A stretch of 64,000 nt of DNA, from assembly GCA_900073065.1 (NCBI GenBank), contig FJOG01000012.1:1017301-1081300 (forward strand), given 5' to 3'. Under the pieces are notes generated by a model. It was given only the letters and a program-made list of their open reading frames with translations, was not told where the DNA came from and did not search any database. This DNA is from Phialocephala subalpina (lineage: Eukaryota; Ascomycota; Leotiomycetes; Helotiales; Mollisiaceae). Shown here piece after piece: positions 11,250 to 22,960 of this stretch. The position numbers and the translations under genes were made by a program. Each line of letters starts with the position of its first letter. Positions within the stretch are counted from its first letter, which is position 1.

Positions 11250-13387
11250 TCATCTCTCATCCTCGTGTGGAGACACCTTAATCATTGGCGTCATCTTCTT
11301 TATGCTCGCCAACGACTTGTCTTCCTGACGTGTTCGGAAAGCTGGCATTATCTCCTTTACCGAGCCCATTGGCGATGGCGGGATGACAGTACTTGCGATC
11401 TCAAGGTCTGATGGATGGGATAACGGGCTGTGAAGGTATGTCATGGCTGCTTCTCTCCCAGCAGGAGAATCCGGGAAATCCGACCTACTGTCAATCTCAC
11501 TCCTACCCCATGAGTTGCCCATATAACTTCCGTCAAATTGCGGGAGTTCGGACATGTCTCTCGAGTCGTCTGAAACGATTGAGGCGCTTCCTCCTCGTAG
11601 ACCGCTGGGATCTTCTGGGACGCTTGACCGTCTCGAGTCCTGGTTATCGTTTGTTGTTTTGCTGTGATGGCGTGCGAATTCTCCCCGCCTTTTCTTCCAC
11701 AAGTACCATACAAGCCCTGATACCACAGCAGAAAGCCCAATAATCACTCCAACTACGATTCCAGCTTTGGCGCCGGGGCTAAGACCTTCATCACCCCAAT
11801 CATAGCTCGTAGGATAATATGATGAACTTGCTGTATCGACGGGGTTCGTAGCTGTCGAAGTGGGAAGAGAAGTAATCGTTCCAGTGCCCGCGTCCCCTGC
11901 TTGATCCAGAATATCAACGCATTCCTCCCCTGTAATATTCTGGTTGTTGATTTGCGCGTAATCACTCTCCATGCATCCGGTTTCATTGAAGTAGAAATAG
12001 GTATCCAGGGCCCAAGAAAGTCGTTCGGTGCTGTTGCACATGCTGTACGCGCCATACGACCCTGTACTTCCGTCGCCGTGTAAAGCTGGACAGTTCTGCG
12101 TTGAGGTGCCACAAATATTCTGATACACCTCTGCTATCGTGCTGGCGCTGAGTCCTGGTGCGGCGATACATGTTAGAGAGCTCATCATGCACTCACATAC
12201 TTCCTTGTTGACGACTGGTGGCAACGTCGGAGAAGCAGAGAACGCAGCAGTTGGGCAGCTTGGAGTGACAGTGTTGCTGATAGCGTAATGCGCTGCGAAG
12301 GTTGAAGAAGGAGTGATCTTGGCAATTTGGGATGAGTACGATGTGAAGGCTGGTAAAGCGCTGATTGAAGTTCCTATCAATGAGACAAGTCCTGTCCATT
12401 GAATTAGCTTGATATATCAGGGCCCCCGAGAAGAAATTAGTTACCCTTATCCTGATTGTCCTGGAAGTACTCGAACACGATTCCTCCACTCACGACATTC
12501 GTCATTTGAGTGCCATAGATGTATGCTACTTCTTGAAAAGTCCTGGGAACGCTAGCCCCATCTAGTGAGTCCACACATCCATAGTCTGCAAAGAATACCG
12601 GGACAGGATAACTGGCGTACTCGTCGGTGATCGCCTGATACCCAGAATTGAGGAACGTATTGTTGGAACACCAGTTGAAGTCCGAGATACCCAGGAAATC
12701 AATCGCCTCCGAAGAATTGCTGCATGCCATGTAGAAGGACATGACATCGTAGTTGTCAGACGCGCTCATTTCGTATCCAACCGGGATGTCGCGATACCCC
12801 TTATTATTGATATACGACTTCATGTCCCTGACACCAGCTTTGATGAACGCCGCAGCAGGCGAATTGCTGATGTTTGTAACAATGTTGTTTCCTGCAAAAA
12901 ATCCGAGAACGTTGCTATATCCCGCCATCGCATCGACGGTCTGCGTCCAAGCATCGTAGATGTCCAAATTCCATTCCGGGTTTGTGGCGCTGATATTGAC
13001 AGTCCCAGGCAAGTCCACCATAACATAAATACCAGAAGTTGCCAGCGCGGTCATGCATGCTGAATGATCGAGTGATGAATCGATGTACGAGACTCGAATG
13101 ACGTTGGTAGTGAGTTCGTTGAGGAAGGGGAGGTCGCGCATGCAGGTCAGGGACACTGATAATGGGTCGATTGGCGTCGAGTTCGTTGGCGTTTGGTATG
13201 TGACGCCCCGTATGAAGAATTCGGAGCCATTGGTTTGGTAGAAGAAGTGAGAGCCCTAGATTATCAGCATCTGATAAAAATTTGAGACTCTGGAGCTCAC
13301 CTTGATAACCACAGGATCGACAGCTGCAGAGACCAGAGCTGCTCCGAGGATCACGACCCTGCCAAGAAGGGACGCTCCCGACACCAT
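11250..13387 (-). CDS. GH72-like (Gas/Gel) membrane protein with X8 domain; predicted pseudoenzyme
   Basis: Exons are 13387-13301, 13255-12445 and 12391-11250 (679 aa), with phase 0 and phase 1 introns. A signal peptide covers residues 1-22. A GH72 domain (about 30-300) keeps the fold landmarks ('FFIRGVTYQ', 'LPGTVNIS', 'GISDFNWC', 'YFQDNQDKGLVSL'). An X8/CBM43 Cys-rich domain follows (about 345-465). Active family members elongate beta-1,3-glucan in the wall using two glutamates, in GNE and FSEYG. Here these sites read G-N-N (residue 153) and F-A-D-Y-G (residue 253), so transglycosylase activity is probably lost. In place of a GPI signal there is a TM helix (about 508-531, 'AGIVVGVIIGLSAVVSGLVWYLW') followed by KKRR and a Ser-rich cytoplasmic tail of about 148 residues. 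A glucan-binding or sensor role is inference. Confidence 0.85.
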
Positions 13388-14281
13388 GGCTGCAGCTCAC
13401 CACCTATTCGAACGCCACACAACTGCAGATGAATTAAAACTCCATAGGAGATGAAAACACGAAGCTGAAAACTGTCATCGATGGATCGTGATGAAGAAAC
13501 ATGACATCAACCAGACGCGCCGAAAGAGTTCGTGGTGGTCCAGCCACGCTATTTTACCCCTGACTTGAGGCACTGCCTCGTTGGTTATGAAGTCGGTTAT
13601 GGCGCAGTGCCATATTCGCGCAGATACGAGTATTTTCTCATATCGGCAAGTATTTGACAAGCTAAACCCTGCGCTAAAATTGCTTGTCCAATTAACGTTT
13701 GAAAACAACGATATGGTTGGTTTATTTGTAACGACTTACCTGCTTTTGTGCATGAGGTGGGGAGCCGTCGTGGTTGTGGTTTGACGTGAAGCTTGCTCCC
13801 GGTTCACCAAGTTCGAGTGAAAATAGATGGACGTTCGAGAAGGTCAAATATGATTGATGGCCCAGATATCGCTGGCTACAGATGCACGAACTCACGATTT
13901 CCCCAGGAAATCAGCTTCACACGATGTGACGAGCATAATTGGGCCTCGTGGCTTGGCCTCATCTGGATTTTCACGTGATCTCTCAGCGGACAGATCAGGC
14001 AAGCAGCTCGCGAAGAGCACGAGACAAATTCAGACAATCTTCTCCGTTTTCAATTCGAATTTCTTGGGTCCTTCGGAATCAATATCTTAACGACGAATAC
14101 CGCCCAGCTGAAGAATTTTCCTTCGTGTCTTCATCTCGCCCAGTCGTACTAGCATGCGACTCAAAAGCGCGACTTTTCAGGAATGGCACCGAATTCCGGA
14201 AGCAAGAGTGGAAAGTCACCACATTGCATCGCACGCGGAACTCCATCCTTGCATGTCCCGCCGTAGTCATCAAGAAACCAG
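13388..14281. other. Intergenic: upstream of the GH72-like gene and 3' flank of the tannase gene
   Basis: The short plus-strand frames here lack motifs and are not called. The nearest 150-400 bases should hold the promoter of the minus-strand GH72-like gene. No TATA-like or operator sequence stands out. Confidence 0.5.
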
Positions 14282-16219
14282 CTACGAGGGCAGCTGACAG
14301 TTCCAGCTGGACGCAAGCTTCGTGTCTCCCGTCTTGTCCCAAACACTCACATTTGGATACACGCAATGAGCTCTCTGCCCCAGAATCGGCAAAGCATGAT
14401 CATCATCTTCATACTTGGTCCCGATCAGACTCTCAGGCGTAACCTCACTTTCAACCCACTCAACCAGACTCATCAACGCATTACTCTCCTTCGTCAGCAT
14501 CTCCCCCGGCACCGGTCCATCTTGCCCGATATCCCAAGCTCCGGGTCCTCCGGTACAATGATGCATTCCTGGGATGAAGAAGAGACGATAGAAGGTGTGC
14601 ATTTGGGAGAGGGTGAGGTTGAGGGTGCGTTGGACGGAGTTGAAGAAGTTTTCGCTGTTACGGGAGGTTACCGACTGTGAGACATGTCAGTGTGGGATTT
14701 TGAGAGGTGGAGACAAGCGATGAGAGAGAGGAGGGAGGGACAGGATGAGGGAAAGGAATAGGAGGGGAGAAGCTACGTTGTCATTTCGACCATGGTAAGC
14801 GATGAGTTTCCCGCCTCGTGAGTAAAATGCTGAGAGGTCGCTTTCCGCGGTATTGACGCTCCCGGGATTGACTTTTAGGGCGAAGTCCATGTCTATTGCT
14901 GTAAAATCTGTCGAGTTCCATTCGCTGTTATTGTAGATGGCTCCGCGGAAGTAATCCTGTTTCATCAGCTTCGAATCTACTATCCGACGTATAACTTACC
15001 AAAAGGATGGTGTAGGCGGTCGGATATCTCGAGAACACATCCGTAGCAACGCCATAATCCCAAGCCGGATACACCACATCACCCTTCGTATCAGCGATCG
15101 GCAAATATGCCTTTCGAACGCTGTTCACTTGATACGGGTTCAAGCACACAGAATCGTTCAGGACTGCAGTTCCACAAGCGCAGCTCTCGGGATTGAATCC
15201 GCATTTCGTTGGATCGTCGAGGATGCCGTCCACGACCCCGTCGAGACCATCACACTGTCGTATCTGCTCCGCTAACACGGCTGCCCATTGTTCGTTCCGA
15301 AGATAGGCTGGGCCGGTGACATCTGGCCAGCCAATTCGGTTTGCGAGAATTCCTTTGGAGGATACGACTCGTAGCCAGTCCACGCCAGCAGCACCAACTA
15401 GAATACCGTCGAAATCTTCGGGATACGTCATTGCTGTTTTGAAGCCTTGCCTGTTTCCACAAATTTTTGGAGTCAGTATGCTTCTTTCAGACGTCTGGGA
15501 GTCTCAAGAGTACTGAGACATTTGCGGGGAGTAGTTGAACGTTTCAAGTCACTAAGGAGTAATTCGCATGTTTCTGGTAATGCAACAAGTAGAATTCATA
15601 AGAACTACGAGAGGAGGGAATATGGCTCAGTATAAACCACTCACCTTCCACCAGTAGAACAGCCCATGTAGTAGTTCTTGCTCGCAGGCTTCCCGTAATA
15701 CTGTTGGACAAGCTGTTTCCCAACCACCGCTTCAATATGTGTAGAGCGGTATCCAAAATCAATCAATGATTCGCGATTGTTCAGAAAGAATTCAAATCCA
15801 GAAGACCCATTGTGACCAGCGTTCTGACCAAGAGTTGCGAAACCTTGCTGGACGCCAGACTGGAGAACGCTGTAGTCCACACAGCCGCCGATGCCTCCTG
15901 TGCCTGATGCTAGGAAGCGACCGTTCCAATTGGCTGGTAGCCATGCTTCGAGGAAGATGGAAGACATGCAACTTGTTTGTACTGAGAGGGTGATGCGGCA
16001 GAGATCACCAGTTGCGGTGGTAGAGTTGATGGCGCATGATGCTACCGTGCCTGGAAGTTCAATCGTGGAGCCGTTTGGATAGAAGGCTGTAGAAAGTACG
16101 GTGGTATCTGAGTTGAAGGAGAGGTTCGAAGCTGTGTTATTGCATGTAGAGTAACTAGCTGCTTGATTTATGAGCCAACACAAGGCAAGTGCAACAGCAT
16201 GAGATGTACGAAAAGGCAT
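14282..16219 (-). CDS. Tannase / feruloyl esterase family serine hydrolase, secreted
   Basis: Exons are 16219-15645, 15450-15000, 14956-14777 and 14674-14282 (532 aa); introns are 194, 43 and 102 nt with matching phases. A signal peptide occupies about residues 1-21. The family hydrolyses ester bonds of gallotannins or feruloylated plant cell-wall polysaccharides outside the cell. Seen here: the nucleophile elbow 'MGCSTGGRQGF' (G-x-S-x-G with a preceding Cys, split across the first intron), the catalytic Asp in 'YHGRNDN', and the catalytic His with its neighbouring Cys in 'GMHHCTGGPG'. This gives the Cys-Ser-Asp-His-Cys arrangement typical of the family. Many N-glycosylation sequons fit secretion. 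Length is usual. It could act on tannins or ferulates; sequence alone does not decide. Confidence 0.92.
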
Positions 16220-17441
16220 GGTAGATAACTTTACTGAGAAAGACAAACTCCGTACCTACGATCTGCGAAACCCATGACGTCCAAAACTCTGCTCTATATG
16301 CCCACATCGCAGAGTTGTAAAGTGGGGGATGACGGGATCTCTACGTAAAGCACTTGCTGAGTATTGAAGTTGTTCCTGGCAATTTTCCCCGCACCCCGCA
16401 TTTGATGTTGATCAGCACCATGAATTTCCATAATCAGCTTGAATATCGGACTTTGAAGTCGTCTGAGGCTCTTTCGGAGTATTTTGCCGACCTTGACAAG
16501 ATTCAGATCCGATATCTAGTGCTGATTCTGTGAACCTTGTGACATGCCCAAAGTGGACATTCGATCAACTTCGGGATATCTAGAGGAGAAATGTGGGCAA
16601 TTTGACTATGTGCAATTTATCTCACGAAATCGAAAGCGTGCAGTTTCAGTCAGACAGTGTTATCATAAAAGTGAGAAGGCCTAGAGGAAAGCTGCGATAG
16701 ATGACAACTTTGAGAAGAGAGAGTGAAGAAGTTGCGATGGAAAACGGAAATATTTTACTGGCTCGTGTAGTGGTCTCAATCTAGACCTATTCGGGAGTAG
16801 ACCTCTTCGCGTCTCACGACACTCTCTCACTCATGCCAAAACATTATCAAGTCATCACGTCCTCTTATTCCCTGTCTTGATGGTCACTGTAGACGTGGAG
16901 GTGTGAAACTCAAGATCATTTCGAACTTTGCCGAGCAGCTCGAACGACCACCTTCCTTACTCGACCAACTCCGCAAATAGGCTGTTGACCAACTTCCACA
17001 GGCGCTTGCAGCCATGTTGTGCACAGTGGTTCTCCGGCTATCCACCTCAAATCAGGTACAAGCTATGAACTACAAATAGTACGACCTGCAGGTGTCCTTT
17101 CGTGAATCCTTCGAAGTTCGAAAGGGTGGGATATATGTATCACGTGCTCGCCGAAATGAGAGACACACCTCTTAATCCCGAGCGCTAATTGGTCAATGGC
17201 ACTTGAGCGAATACAGCAGTTCTTTTGTCGATGCCAATTTCTGCCCCGCAGTCCCCAGCAGAAGACGAGACTCTTGGACCCCTCTCCCTACCATCGACGG
17301 CGACTGCAGCATGCCCTCGAGGGTTACATCAATCTTGCATCGTACCTTGCGACGAATTGCGCGAGCTTTGCAGACGGGAGGATCTATTGATCCGTGGTGC
17401 TAGAGATGCAAATGCAAGCAAGTGATTATGAACTTTGCTTC
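16220..17441. other. Divergent intergenic region between tannase and GH92 genes
   Basis: About 1.3 kb between two divergently transcribed secreted-enzyme genes. Short frames at 17190-17430 have no motif. A 'CTATATG' near 16293-16299, upstream of the tannase gene, is TATA-like on the minus strand. No gene is called. Confidence 0.5.
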
Positions 17442-17448
17442 TATATAA
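17442..17448 (+). promoter_or_regulatory. TATA-like element upstream of the GH92 gene
   Basis: TATATAA lies 75 nt before the ATG at 17523, a usual distance for a fungal TATA box. Based on sequence and spacing only. Confidence 0.4.
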
Positions 17449-17522
17449 TGCCAAAATGGGGACCTCTCTTTCATCTGATATCCAACACCGACTGGGAGAG
17501 TCTTCCTCGGCAATACTTCAGG

Positions 17523-20444
17523 ATGTTCAAGGCCTCGTCCCTCGTGCCACTTCTGGCATTAGGAGCCGTTGCGCAGACCACTGACTATACTCAATATGTA
17601 AACATCTTGTATGTCAACATCCTTTAGGATCTATTTTCGCGCTGACCAGTCAGTACCGGAACTCAAGGTGGTGGCAATGACTTCCCTGGTGTTGCTCGTC
17701 CATTTGGAATGGTGAAGCTTGGAGCTGATCTGCTGGTTTCGGGCACAGATTCATATTCTGGCTACTTGCCTAACGGCAACTTCTCAGGCTTCAGTATGAT
17801 GCACGAGCAGGGAACCGGAGGGGCTCCCAAGTATGGAACCGTAGCTCAGCTGCCCCTTGTTGGCAACATCAGCAATCCGTTGTCAAACATCACGGTTGGA
17901 CGAGCTGTTACGGATCAAGGCTCAGTTGGCTATTACAGAGCTCAGACATCTCAGAATGTGGTGGTTGAGCTTGCAGCAGCTACTCGAGCTGGGATGTATC
18001 AGTATACGTTCCCAGCATCAAGCACCGGCAATAATGTCTTAATTGATATTAGTCACGTGTTACCTTCTTTCAGAGGTCAAGGGCTGGGCCAGGGATACTC
18101 TGGAGGTCATTTTACGATCAAGGACGATGGCCATTATGAGGCATCTGGGATTTACAACAATGGCTGGAATAGATCTCCAGATTGGACCATTTACTCTTGT
18201 AGGTTCAGACGAGATCCTCGAATCAACAATTGCTGACCACTTCGAGGTGGCTATTTCAACGTGACTCCTTCTGCAGCTCGCGTCTATACGAACACGGTGA
18301 CTGGTACTGTTGCAGGAGGTAGTAAATTGCAGTCATCAGGATCTGCTACTTCGAGCTCTTGGGCGACTGCGGTTGGTGGTTTGTACACCTTCAACACTTC
18401 TGTCGTGTCATCTCGCGTCGGCATCTCTTGGATATCAAACGCGCAAGCTTGCCAAAATCTGGAGAACGAGATTCCCGCCGGAACAACATTCTCTTCGGTC
18501 GTTGAAGGCACCAAGACAACATGGAACAACCAGATTCTCTCCAAGATCACAACAACCTCGACCAACACATCGAACCTGGAACTGCTATACACCTCTCTCT
18601 ACTTCATGAATCTGCTACCGACAAACCAGACTGGCGAGAACCCCGGATGGACCTCCACTGAGCCATATTACTCAGACATCTTCACCTTCTGGGATTTGTT
18701 CCGCTGTTCGACTGCTCTGCTGCAGGTGCTAGATCCTGTCGTCTACGAAGAGCACATTCGCTCCCTGATCGATATCTACAGACACGATGGCTGGATGCCA
18801 GATGCGCGATCCTCGAACTACAACGGCAGGGTGCAAGGAGGTTCGAATGCGGACAACGTCCTTGCCGATGCATACGTAAAGGGGGTTCGTGGCCAAGTCA
18901 ATTGGGAAGATGGGTATGCCGCCATGGTGAAGGATGCTGAAATCCAACCTCCAAACACGATTCCGCCGGACCCAATGTAAGTGTTAATTTCTCGGAGAAT
19001 TATTCCCTCTTTCGTGCTGTCTTAGGAGTGCATTGCTCCATATGCACTCCAGCTGTGCTCCGGACATACTCTCAAGATATGCATATTTGTTCTCGAAACA
19101 CACGAAAGAAGTTAGCTGACTCCGAGATCTTGATGAACAGGGCGCCCGAAGCTTCTACGGCTCAAGGTCGTGGCGCCCTTCCCGACTGGCTTGCCTACGG
19201 CTTCATCACTCCGGCCTTCACGAGAGCTGCTTCGCGAGCTGTAGAATATGCCTATAATGACTTTGGTTTATATCAGGTCGCAAAAGGCTTAGGCAAGGGC
19301 GATGACGAGGCGAAGTACCTCAACCGATCCCGAAATTGGAGGAACCATTGGAATCCAGATCTCGAATCCATCGGGTACTCTGGCTTTATTGTCCCCCGAA
19401 ACCTCACATCTTTCATCGCGACGGACCCGCTCACTGATTCAGGGTACTGGGGCGATCCATATTACGAGGCCAGCTCCTGGGACTATTCCTGGGGCGATAT
19501 TCATGACATGGCAAAGCTCATTGAATGGATGGGAGGTGCTGACACATTTTACAATCGTCTCGAGACTATGTTCACAGTTGGTGCGAATCCGAATAGCCCC
19601 ACGAGCATCATCTTCGATTCGACAAACGAACCGTAAGTGTCTTAGCTCCTGCTTCTTGGCATCTACTGACTGGCTTCAGAACATTCAACGTCCCATATCT
19701 TTACAATTTCGTCAATCGCCAAGATCGCTCGGTCTACCAGTCCCGCAAAGTCGCCAAAGGAGACTATAACATCGGTGTAAGCGGCCTGCCAGGCAACTCA
19801 GATGCAGGAGCCATGCAGACCTGGTTGCTCTGGAATATGATCGGTCTCTATCCCGTGACTGGACAAAGTACATTCCTGATTCATTCACCGTGGTACGAGT
19901 CAATGACCATCGACCTTAGCAACGGCAAAAATTTACAGATCACAAGCACAGGTGGAGACGGCAATGGCGATACAGACTACTATGTCCAAAGCTTGAACGT
20001 CAATGGTCAGCAGTGGACGAAGAATTGGTTGACATGGGATGATGTCTTTGCCAATGGTGGAACGATGGAGTTTGTTCTTGGACCAAACCCGGTTCAGTGG
20101 GCAACGGGCCCTGTACCTCCAAGCCCTGCTACAGAACCCATTACCTGCGTATGTTCTCATCTTGTTCTTTACCAATTACGCACCACTCTGACATTTAATA
20201 GAATAGCGACAACTGTCTTCGAAACCTGAAGGATGCACGATACTCAGCTTTGGCATCAGTCTTCTGCACCACGTATCTGGAGAGGACAGTCACTGCCACC
20301 ACCACACTCCCGACTTACATTCCGAATTGTGGAAATTCACCAAGTCGCGTCAGTTCAGCGTGTACTTGTCTGTTAACGAGCTACCCTGCTTTGACTTCAG
20401 CGGCTGCTTCAGCGAGCGCGACGGCGGCGACCACGTCCTCTTGA
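17523..20444 (+). CDS. GH92 alpha-1,2-mannosidase, secreted
   Basis: Six exons: 17523-17608, 17654-18198, 18247-18976, 19141-19632, 19680-20148 and 20202-20444 (854 aa). Signal peptide is residues 1-18. GH92 enzymes are calcium-dependent exo-mannosidases that trim alpha-mannosides from glycoproteins or yeast mannan. Motifs: 'GTQGGGNDFPGVARPFGMVKLG' region at the N-terminus, 'GRGALPDWLAYGF', 'YWGDPYYEASSWDYSWGD' (the Glu of YYE lies at the usual acid position) and 'GNSDAGAMQTWLLWNMIGLYP'. The last box has Ser where many members have Asp; I believe this variant is common in one fungal subgroup. A Cys-rich tail ('CLRNLKDARYSALASVFC') and a Ser/Ala/Thr-rich end follow the catalytic part. The 164-nt third intron is the least certain border. 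Confidence 0.92.
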
Positions 20445-21033
20445 ATGCCGCCTTGCGACTTCCTAACGAGGCGACTTTACTCGCAGTTGCCAAAGCTCAA
20501 ATCAAATCAAAGCTCAGATCAAATTCCAAAAGCATACATCAGCATCAAGTACAAACTACATTCTATTGATTTCGATTTCCTTGTGGATGGTGCACTGCGA
20601 GCCACTCTCCAGACGTCGTCTCATCTCGAGCCCCTGAAGTCAGAATTTCGATCCACGAGGCTTCGCGAAAACACGTACCGACCAAAATAGCAAGTGCTGG
20701 TTCCAGCGGAGGGTAAGCTCTGCGGCCGAAGAGAAGTTGCATTCTCTGGAATTGTCCATACATTCGTGTTGAATTTGTTAGTGCTTACATTTTCACGTGT
20801 CTTGTCATCATGGTGCGGAGTCAAGGTCAAGCTCCTCCGCGGCACTTCTGCCGAGACTGCGATTAGCTTCCTTGTATCACATAAGCCCCCTCGCGATGGT
20901 AGCATTCAAAGATCGACATATAAGAGGCATATCCTTCAACCTTACGAACTTTTACGCTTTCACTTCTGCCACTCCACATCCAGCTTTTATCAATCTATTA
21001 AGTTTAGAACCCCATTTTGATCAGTCGACTGGC
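20445..21033. other. Intergenic / promoter region of the GMC oxidoreductase gene
   Basis: A frame in phase with the GMC gene runs back to 20797, but its upstream Met lies before a stretch without homology. The region is treated as 5' leader and promoter. No other gene is seen. Confidence 0.5.
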
Positions 21034-22919
21034 ATGGCTCCCCTTAAGCACGACATTATCATTGTAGGTGCCGGTCCAGCAGGCTGTGTGCTTGCTTCTC
21101 GCCTTCATACCAAGTATCCGGACTACAAGATTCTGCTCGTTGAAGCTGGACAGGATGTGAGCAAGCACCCACTCATAGTAGGCGGCGCTCCTGTGCCGCA
21201 TTTACAACATAGCGACTTGGATTGGGACTACAAGTACGTTTCACCTCCAATGGGTTTTATACGGGGCTGGAAACGGAGATATGTCAGGCGTGTAGACTGA
21301 TGGTAAACAGGACTACCCCACAGAAAGGTCTGGAGGGAAAGGTCTGTGCTGCTGCGGCTGGTAAAGCAGTCAGTGGAGGGTCAGCTATCAATGCTTGTAC
21401 GTCATCCATTCCTTCTCTTCATCCACATCTCACTCAACCCCCCGCTCTCCCTAACATTCGATCCTAAACACGTGATCCGGCCCTAACAAACTCCCAGGTG
21501 GTTGGCTCCGCGGCGATCGCAACGACTACGACGAATGGGCCTCCCTGGTTAACTCACCCCGCTGGTCCTACACCAGCCTTCTCCCCTACTTCATCAAAAC
21601 CGAAACTCACCACACTCGCACCGCCTCTCCTTCCGACCACGGTTTCTCAGGCCCAATGTACACCTCTGCCTGGATCCCCTCTGAGTCTTCCCCTCCTTAC
21701 CCATTACGCGAGATGGTGAAGAAAGCATGGTTGAGTGAAGGAGTGAACGAGATTGGAGACGCGAATGCAGGATCTCCTTTAGGTATTGCGGCGTTGACGG
21801 AGAATAGGAGGGAGGGGAAACGGCAATTGGCTAGTGAAGTTTATCCACTGGATGGGGTGGAGGTTAAGACTGGAGTTCTCGCTAAACAAATTGTTCTCTC
21901 CAAGTCCTCTGACGGAACGGTCAGAGCTACAGGAGTTGAAAGTATTGATGGCGAGGTCTTTCACGGCAAGGAAATCATCGTCTCTTGCGGTGCATACCGA
22001 ACACCTCAACTCCTCATGCTCTCAGGCATCGGACCAAAATCCGCTCTCGAGAAAGTAGGAATCGAGTGTATAGTCGAGAACGAGCATGTGGGAAAGAATC
22101 TCCATGATCATTTTGGCGTTAACCAATGGTGGAAACTCAAGAATCCAGAATTGGGTCTCAGTTATGGACATCCGAAATTCAGCGAACCGACTTGGAAAAC
22201 TAGGATCCCACTTGATTTCATCGGCACCACAACCGTACCCATCGATGGCTTGAAAAAGGCTTTAGAGAGAGATCTTGGCAGCAAGGCTCCAGAAGATCAC
22301 CCATTCCTAACCCACGACCGCGGCCATCTCGAAACATTCATCCTCTACGTCGGCGCCAATGTCTCCGATCCAGCCATTCCAATGGATGGATCCCACGTCC
22401 GAACCCGCGTCATCGGTTTCTTACCTACCAGTAGAGGAAGCGTGACGTTGAGAAGTGGGAAAGTGGAAGATGATCCGGTGATCGATCCGGGGTATTATCA
22501 GACGGAGGTTGATAAGTATGTGATGAGGACGGGGATTAAAGCTTTGAGTAAGATGTTAACGAGGAATTTTGGGAGGGAGTTTATTGAGGGGGAGACGACG
22601 CCAGAGGGGCTCAAACCAGTTGGGGCAGATACGACGGATGAGGAGCTTGATAGGAAGGTTGCGAAGGATGGGGAGTGAGTTTCTTGTCCTTCTCTTTGCT
22701 TTCACGAAGTACTGGTGTGAAGAATGCTAATGATATCACAGTACTGTGTATCACCCAGGTGGTTCGGCGGCGATGGGGAAGGTTGTTGATCCGGACTTGA
22801 ATGTTTATGGTGTTGAGGGGCTGAGAGTCGTGGATGCGAGTATACTGCCAGTACCTCTTGCATCGCATTACCAAGCTTGCGTGTATGCAGTAGGTGAGAT
22901 GGCTGCAGATATGATCTAG
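21034..22919 (+). CDS. GMC-family FAD oxidoreductase
   Basis: Exons are 21034-21233, 21311-21396, 21498-22674 and 22742-22919 (546 aa). The start is the Met just before the Rossmann fold; the family begins this way. GMC enzymes oxidise alcohols, sugars or aryl alcohols with FAD. Motifs: FAD-binding '[18 protein letters not shown]' with the distal 'LLVEAG', GMC signature 1 region '[21 protein letters not shown]', signature 2 region '[15 protein letters not shown]', and the C-terminal active site '[10 protein letters not shown]' plus '[15 protein letters not shown]', holding the His pair. No signal peptide is seen, so it is probably intracellular. The closest described fungal groups are choline dehydrogenase-like and aryl-alcohol oxidase-like; substrate unknown. 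Confidence 0.92.
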
Positions 22920-22960
22920 ACGGATACAGGAGGTTCTATACACGTTCTTTTACTCACCGA

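Noticed and set aside
19770..19850. Ser in place of Asp in the GH92 'GN-D-D' box as sign of inactivity
   Set aside because: The GNSDAGAM variant appears, to my knowledge, in a regular fungal GH92 subgroup, so it is not evidence of loss.
20797..21033. Longer N-terminus for the GMC oxidoreductase
   Set aside because: The frame is open but the added residues lack homology and the family starts just before the Rossmann strand at 21034.
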